A DNA stretch of 64,000 nucleotides, taken from Morganella morganii_D (GTDB lineage Bacteria > Pseudomonadota > Gammaproteobacteria > Enterobacterales > Enterobacteriaceae). The translations under genes were made by a program, and so were the position numbers. The stretch lies in NCBI GenBank assembly GCA_044772875.1, contig CP173058.1, forward strand, positions 1,612,001 through 1,676,000, written 5' to 3'. Shown here one piece after another: positions 60,722-64,000 of the stretch. The notes below the pieces were generated by a model. The model did no database searches, was not told the origin of the DNA, and was given only the letters and a program-made list of their open reading frames with translations. The stretch's first letter is position 1. Each line of letters opens with the position of its first letter.

Positions 60722-61348
60722 TTATTTCGTACCAAATATCTTATCGCCCGCATCACCCAGGCCCGGAACAATGTAACCGTGTTCGTTGAGGTGATCATCG
60801 ACGGATGCGGTATACAGCTCAACATCCGGATGCGCGTTTTCCAGTGCTTTCAGACCTTCAGGCGCAGCAACCAGCACCAGGATTTTAATCGCGGTGCAGC
60901 CTGCTTTTTTCAGCAGATCAATAGTGGCGATCATCGAGCCGCCGGTTGCCAGCATCGGGTCAACCACCAGCGCCATACGCTCTTCAATATTAGAGGCTAG
61001 TTTCTGGAAGTACGGTACCGGCTCCAGCGTTTCCTCATCGCGGTAAACACCGACAACACTGATACGGGCACTCGGGATGCTATCCAGCACACCGTTCATC
61101 ATACCGATACCCGCACGCAGGATTGGCACAACGGTAATCTTTTTACCCTTGATTTGTTCAATTTCGACCGGACCACACCAGCCGTCAATAGTCACTTTCT
61201 CAGTTTCTAAGTCTGAAGTTGCTTCATAGGTCAGCAGGCTACCGACTTCTGAGGCCAGTTCACGAAAGCGTTTTGTGCTTATATCATGATCCCGCATCAG
61301 GCCAAGTTTGTGTTTAACGAGCGGGTGTTTTACCTCGACGACTTTCAT
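60722..61348 (-). CDS. upp: Uracil phosphoribosyltransferase
   Basis: 208 residues from MKVVEVKHPLVKHKLG; the longer in-frame reading upstream is rejected, AGGAGA being the ribosome site. PRPP-binding loop DPMLATGGSMIATIDLLK and C-terminal uracil loop GYIVPGLGDAGDKIFG. Converts uracil and PRPP to UMP. Divergent from purM. Confidence 0.97.
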   Translation of the reverse strand: MKVVEVKHPLVKHKLGLMRDHDISTKRFRELASEVGSLLTYEATSDLETEKVTIDGWCGPVEIEQIKGKKITVVPILRAGIGMMNGVLDSIPSARISVVGVYRDEETLEPVPYFQKLASNIEERMALVVDPMLATGGSMIATIDLLKKAGCTAIKILVLVAAPEGLKALENAHPDVELYTASVDDHLNEHGYIVPGLGDAGDKIFGTK

Positions 61349-61521
61349 GGGTTCTCCTACTGTGTAAGCCCTGGCGGACAAAAAAATCGCGATATTATAC
61401 CGCTTTTCTCCCGCAGCGCCATCCTTGATTTGTTGATTATAGTCAATTATCACGCGTTTCATGTTCGTTACATGAATAAGTGTGATCTGAAGCATTTTGA
61501 TAAAATCCGGCGTAAATAGTC

Positions 61522-61537
61522 TCGCAAACGTTTGCGT
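61522..61537. promoter_or_regulatory. PurR operator of purMN
   Basis: TCGCAAACGTTTGCGT matches ACGCAAACGTTTGCGT at 15 of 16 positions. It is 65 bases upstream of the purM GTG start and lies in the upp-purM divergent region. PurR with hypoxanthine or guanine should repress purMN here. Confidence 0.88.
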
Positions 61538-61601
61538 GGCCTGTTAGAATAGCGGCGTTTTCGATTCACCCACTTACTTGCAATCGCCGTTGGGGGCCGC
61601 A

Positions 61602-62642
61602 GTGACTGACAAAACTTCCCTGAGTTACAAAGATGCCGGTGTTGATATTGATGCCGGTAATGCCTTAGTTTCCCGTATTAAGCATGTTGTCAAAGAGACA
61701 CGCCGTCCTGAAGTTATGGGCGGGCTGGGTGGTTTCGGTGCGCTGTGCGCAGTACCGCAGAAATATAAAGAGCCGGTGCTGGTTTCCGGCACTGACGGCG
61801 TCGGCACCAAGCTGCGCCTGGCAATGGATCTGGCCCGTCATGACACTATCGGTATCGACCTCGTCGCCATGTGTGTAAACGATCTGGTGGTGGCCGGTGC
61901 AGAGCCCCTCTTCTTCCTCGACTATTACGCGACCGGCAAACTGGATGTCGATACCGCCGCACGTGTGGTAACCGGTATTGCCGAAGGCTGCAAACAAGCG
62001 GGTTGTGCTCTGGTCGGCGGCGAAACGGCTGAAATGCCGGGCATGTATCACGGCGATGATTATGACGTGGCCGGGTTCTGTGTCGGCGTGGCGGAAAAAT
62101 CAGAAATCATTGACGGCAGCAAAGTCCGCGCCGGTGATGTGCTGATAGCGCTGGCGTCCAGCGGCCCGCACTCCAACGGTTATTCGCTGATCCGCAAAAT
62201 CCTTGAGGTCAGCAATACTGACCCGGCGGTAACAGAGCTTGACGGTCAATCCCTGGCAGATCATCTGCTGGCACCGACAAAAATCTATGTCAAATCTGTG
62301 CTGAAACTGATCGAAAACACTGGTGTCCACGCAATCGCCCATCTGACCGGCGGCGGTTTCTGGGAAAATATCCCGCGTGTGTTACCGGCCTGTACTCAGG
62401 CGCGGATTGATGCTTCATCCTGGCAGTGGCCGTCCGTCTTTAACTGGCTGCAAAAGGCCGGAAATGTGGATGATTATGAAATGTACCGCACCTTTAACTG
62501 TGGTGTCGGTATGGTGATTGCCCTGCCTGCCGCTTCTGTGCCTGCTGCCCTCGCCCTGCTGACAGAAGCGGGTGAAACCGCATGGCTGATTGGCGACATC
62601 GCAGTTTGCCGTGAAGATGAGCCGCAGGTCATCATCCGCTGA
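61602..62642 (+). CDS. purM: Phosphoribosylformylglycinamidine cyclo-ligase
   Basis: 346 residues from a GTG start (VTDKTSLSYKDAGVDID), preceded by TTGGGGG and matching the E. coli start; a TTG at 61578 is in frame but not favoured. AIR synthetase: ATP-dependent ring closure of FGAM to AIR in purine synthesis. Motifs VSGTDGVGTKLRLA and GGETAEMPGMY are canonical. The stop overlaps purN by one base. Confidence 0.96.
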   Translation: MTDKTSLSYKDAGVDIDAGNALVSRIKHVVKETRRPEVMGGLGGFGALCAVPQKYKEPVLVSGTDGVGTKLRLAMDLARHDTIGIDLVAMCVNDLVVAGAEPLFFLDYYATGKLDVDTAARVVTGIAEGCKQAGCALVGGETAEMPGMYHGDDYDVAGFCVGVAEKSEIIDGSKVRAGDVLIALASSGPHSNGYSLIRKILEVSNTDPAVTELDGQSLADHLLAPTKIYVKSVLKLIENTGVHAIAHLTGGGFWENIPRVLPACTQARIDASSWQWPSVFNWLQKAGNVDDYEMYRTFNCGVGMVIALPAASVPAALALLTEAGETAWLIGDIAVCREDEPQVIIR

Positions 62643-63283
62643 TGAAAAAACGCCTTGTTGTTCTGATTTCCGGCAGCGGCAGTAATTTGCAGGCGTTAAT
62701 TGACGCCTGCAATCCGCAGCACCCGGAAGCCTTCGATGCGGAAATCGTCGCGGTATTCAGTAATAAAGCGGGCGCTTACGGGTTAGTCCGTGCACAACAG
62801 GCTGGTATTCCCTCACTGACTCTCAGTCCGGCTGAGTTCCCTTCACGGGATGATTTTGACGCCGCTTTGCAGGCACAAATTGATGAGTATCAGCCTGATT
62901 TAATTATTCTCGCCGGGTATATGCGGATTCTGACACCTGCCTTTGTCCGTCATTATCACGGCAGAATGCTGAATATCCACCCCTCTCTGCTGCCAAAATA
63001 TCCGGGCCTGCACACCCACCGCAAAGTTCTGGAAAACGGGGACGCCGAACACGGTACCTCAGTACATTTCGTCACAGAAGAACTGGACGGCGGACCGATC
63101 ATTTTGCAGGCGCGAATTGCCGTTCTGCCGGATGATACCGAAGAAACCCTCACCGCACGGATACAACAGGAAGAACACCGCATCTATCCGCAGGTGGTTA
63201 ACTGGTTTGTACGGGGGCGTTTAATGTTGCAGGAAGACGGCGCGTATCTGGACGGGAAATTACTCTCTCACAATACTCTCTGA
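62642..63283 (+). CDS. purN: Phosphoribosylglycinamide formyltransferase 1
   Basis: 213 residues, GART family. The GSGSNLQALIDA phosphate loop and catalytic Asn111, His113 (MLNIHPSLLPKYPG) and Asp149 (TEELDGGP) are present. Transfers formyl from 10-formyltetrahydrofolate to GAR. Overlaps the purM stop by one base (TGATG); co-transcribed and PurR-controlled. Confidence 0.96.
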   Translation: MKKRLVVLISGSGSNLQALIDACNPQHPEAFDAEIVAVFSNKAGAYGLVRAQQAGIPSLTLSPAEFPSRDDFDAALQAQIDEYQPDLIILAGYMRILTPAFVRHYHGRMLNIHPSLLPKYPGLHTHRKVLENGDAEHGTSVHFVTEELDGGPIILQARIAVLPDDTEETLTARIQQEEHRIYPQVVNWFVRGRLMLQEDGAYLDGKLLSHNTL

Positions 63284-63291
63284 TTTTCTCC

Positions 63292-63316
63292 GCCCGGGTA
63301 TTTCCGGGCATTTTTC
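63292..63316 (+). terminator. purN terminator
   Basis: GCCCGG/CCGGGC stem with a 6-base loop followed by ATTTTTC, 8 bases after the purN stop. Confidence 0.75.
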
Positions 63317-63331
63317 ATTATTACCACCGCA

Positions 63332-63634
63332 TTACCGCAGTTTCGCCATCTCACTAAGATAGGCTTTACGCTGTCCGGTATAATTCCACCACGGTTGTGC
63401 CGGTTGTCCGGCAAGAAAATCGGTGACGGACCAGAACACATCAATGACACAGGGATCCTGACGGACACCGGTTATCGCACAGAGCATTTCATACATAATC
63501 ACCGGGTCTGAACCGGTAATATCCTGCGGTGTCTCATACCCAAGCAGACGCAGATCTTCCGCCATCGCTTCGCCGATATTCGGCAGATCGGTAAGCGTAT
63601 TAAGACGGGTGCGGCACACTTTTGTCGGGTTCAT
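63332..63634 (-). CDS. Cdd1-like helix-hairpin-helix protein
   Basis: 100 residues. The HhH-type LTDLPNIGEAMAEDLRLLGY is followed by the family motif DPCVIDVFWSVTDFLAGQPA and WWNYTGQRK, the pattern of the small 'pathogenicity locus'/mitomycin-resistance (Cdd1) family. Probably DNA- or nucleic-acid-associated; role not established. Converges on purN. Confidence 0.8.
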   Translation of the reverse strand: MNPTKVCRTRLNTLTDLPNIGEAMAEDLRLLGYETPQDITGSDPVIMYEMLCAITGVRQDPCVIDVFWSVTDFLAGQPAQPWWNYTGQRKAYLSEMAKLR

Positions 63635-63839
63635 GGGAATATCCGGTATTTATTAATTATCTGCGTATTATCACATACTTTATCACCTGCCGGCAGTGAC
63701 CGGTACCCGAATAACAGGTAATTGTCATAATTTTACACGACCCCCCCTGCAATGACGCGGAAAAACGGATCCCCGGATAATTCCGTTTCTGTTATGTGTT
63801 ACACTGACTGATAAAATACAATCATTACCGAGGTGATTT

Positions 63840-64000
63840 ATGTCCGGTGGTCCTGCTGTTCCGCCTGTAAAACTGCGCCCGCTTGAGCGTGAAGATTTAG
63901 CGTTTGTTCATCAGATGGATAATAACGCCAGCATTATGCGTTATTGGTTTGAGGAACCGTATGAAGCCTTTATTGAATTAAGTGATTTATACGATAAGCA
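63840..64000 (+). CDS. speG: Spermidine N1-acetyltransferase, N-terminal part (cut by window edge)
   Basis: The first 53 codons are present: MSGGPAVPPVKLRPLEREDL onward, with HQMDNNASIMRYWFEEPYEA closely matching E. coli SpeG. GNAT-family enzyme that acetylates spermidine and detoxifies excess polyamines. CGAGGTG is the ribosome site. The catalytic and CoA-binding part lies outside the window. Confidence 0.93.
   Translation, partial: MSGGPAVPPVKLRPLEREDLAFVHQMDNNASIMRYWFEEPYEAFIELSDLYDK

Overview
This window is chromosome from an enterobacterium of the Morganella/Proteus/Providencia group. Morganella is the best guess: gene content and order are enterobacterial, the core genes have moderate GC, and several orphan secretion-domain proteins carry the NPNG...CxxC signature of the Proteus HpmA haemolysin. 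No tRNA, rRNA, CRISPR array or intact transposase was seen. The genus call is inference.

Layout. 1-7.2 kb: translation cluster on the minus strand, thrS-infC-rpmI-rplT-(pheM)-pheS-pheT-ihfA, with its classical controls (ThrRS operator, AUU start of infC, pheM attenuator). 7.2-8.7 kb: a gene-poor stretch with inverted repeats and a candidate sRNA, then emtA. 8.8-12.4 kb: Fur-controlled sitABCD metal ABC transporter. 12.6-17.3 kb: yniA, yniB, hxpB, ydjM, tcyP. 17.3-23 kb: accessory island between tcyP and htpX, made of three direct-repeat modules of about 1.67 kb. Each module holds a putative pore-forming effector gene followed by an overlapping membrane immunity-like gene. 23-30.4 kb: htpX, ryhB sRNA, gloA2, maeB, a NarP-like regulator, yffB-dapE. 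30.4-36.4 kb: a second accessory stretch splitting the usual dapE-ypfN pair (M15 peptidase, ybaN, mdlC, a tiny lipoprotein, two universal stress proteins, a decayed phage integrase). 36.4-50.3 kb: core genes ypfN, tmcA, yeaL, ypfJ, purC, an MFS permease, a glycosyltransferase, bamC-dapA, gcvR-bcp, perM, bepA-yfgD. 50.6-59.3 kb: four stand-alone TPS (two-partner secretion) haemagglutinin-domain genes, one decayed, flanking a ynbA-ynbC-ynbD lipid-metabolism operon and hda. 59.3-64 kb: uraA-upp, purMN, a Cdd1-like gene and the start of speG.

How the genes work together. The minus-strand cluster at the left makes translation factors and two tRNA synthetases, each sensing its own product. Iron is handled by sitABCD and by RyhB, both with Fur-box-like promoters. 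purC and purM carry PurR operators, and upp-uraA salvage uracil next to them. dapA with bamC, and dapE, contribute to lysine and envelope synthesis. bamC, bepA, htpX, emtA and ypfJ are envelope assembly and quality-control functions.

The most interesting unexplained features are the triplicated effector/immunity array at 17.97-23.0 kb and the family of short TPS-domain exoproteins at 50.6-59.3 kb. In the array the flanks are nearly identical, while the effector C-terminus and its partner gene vary together. Neither group has a recognisable secretion machine in this window.
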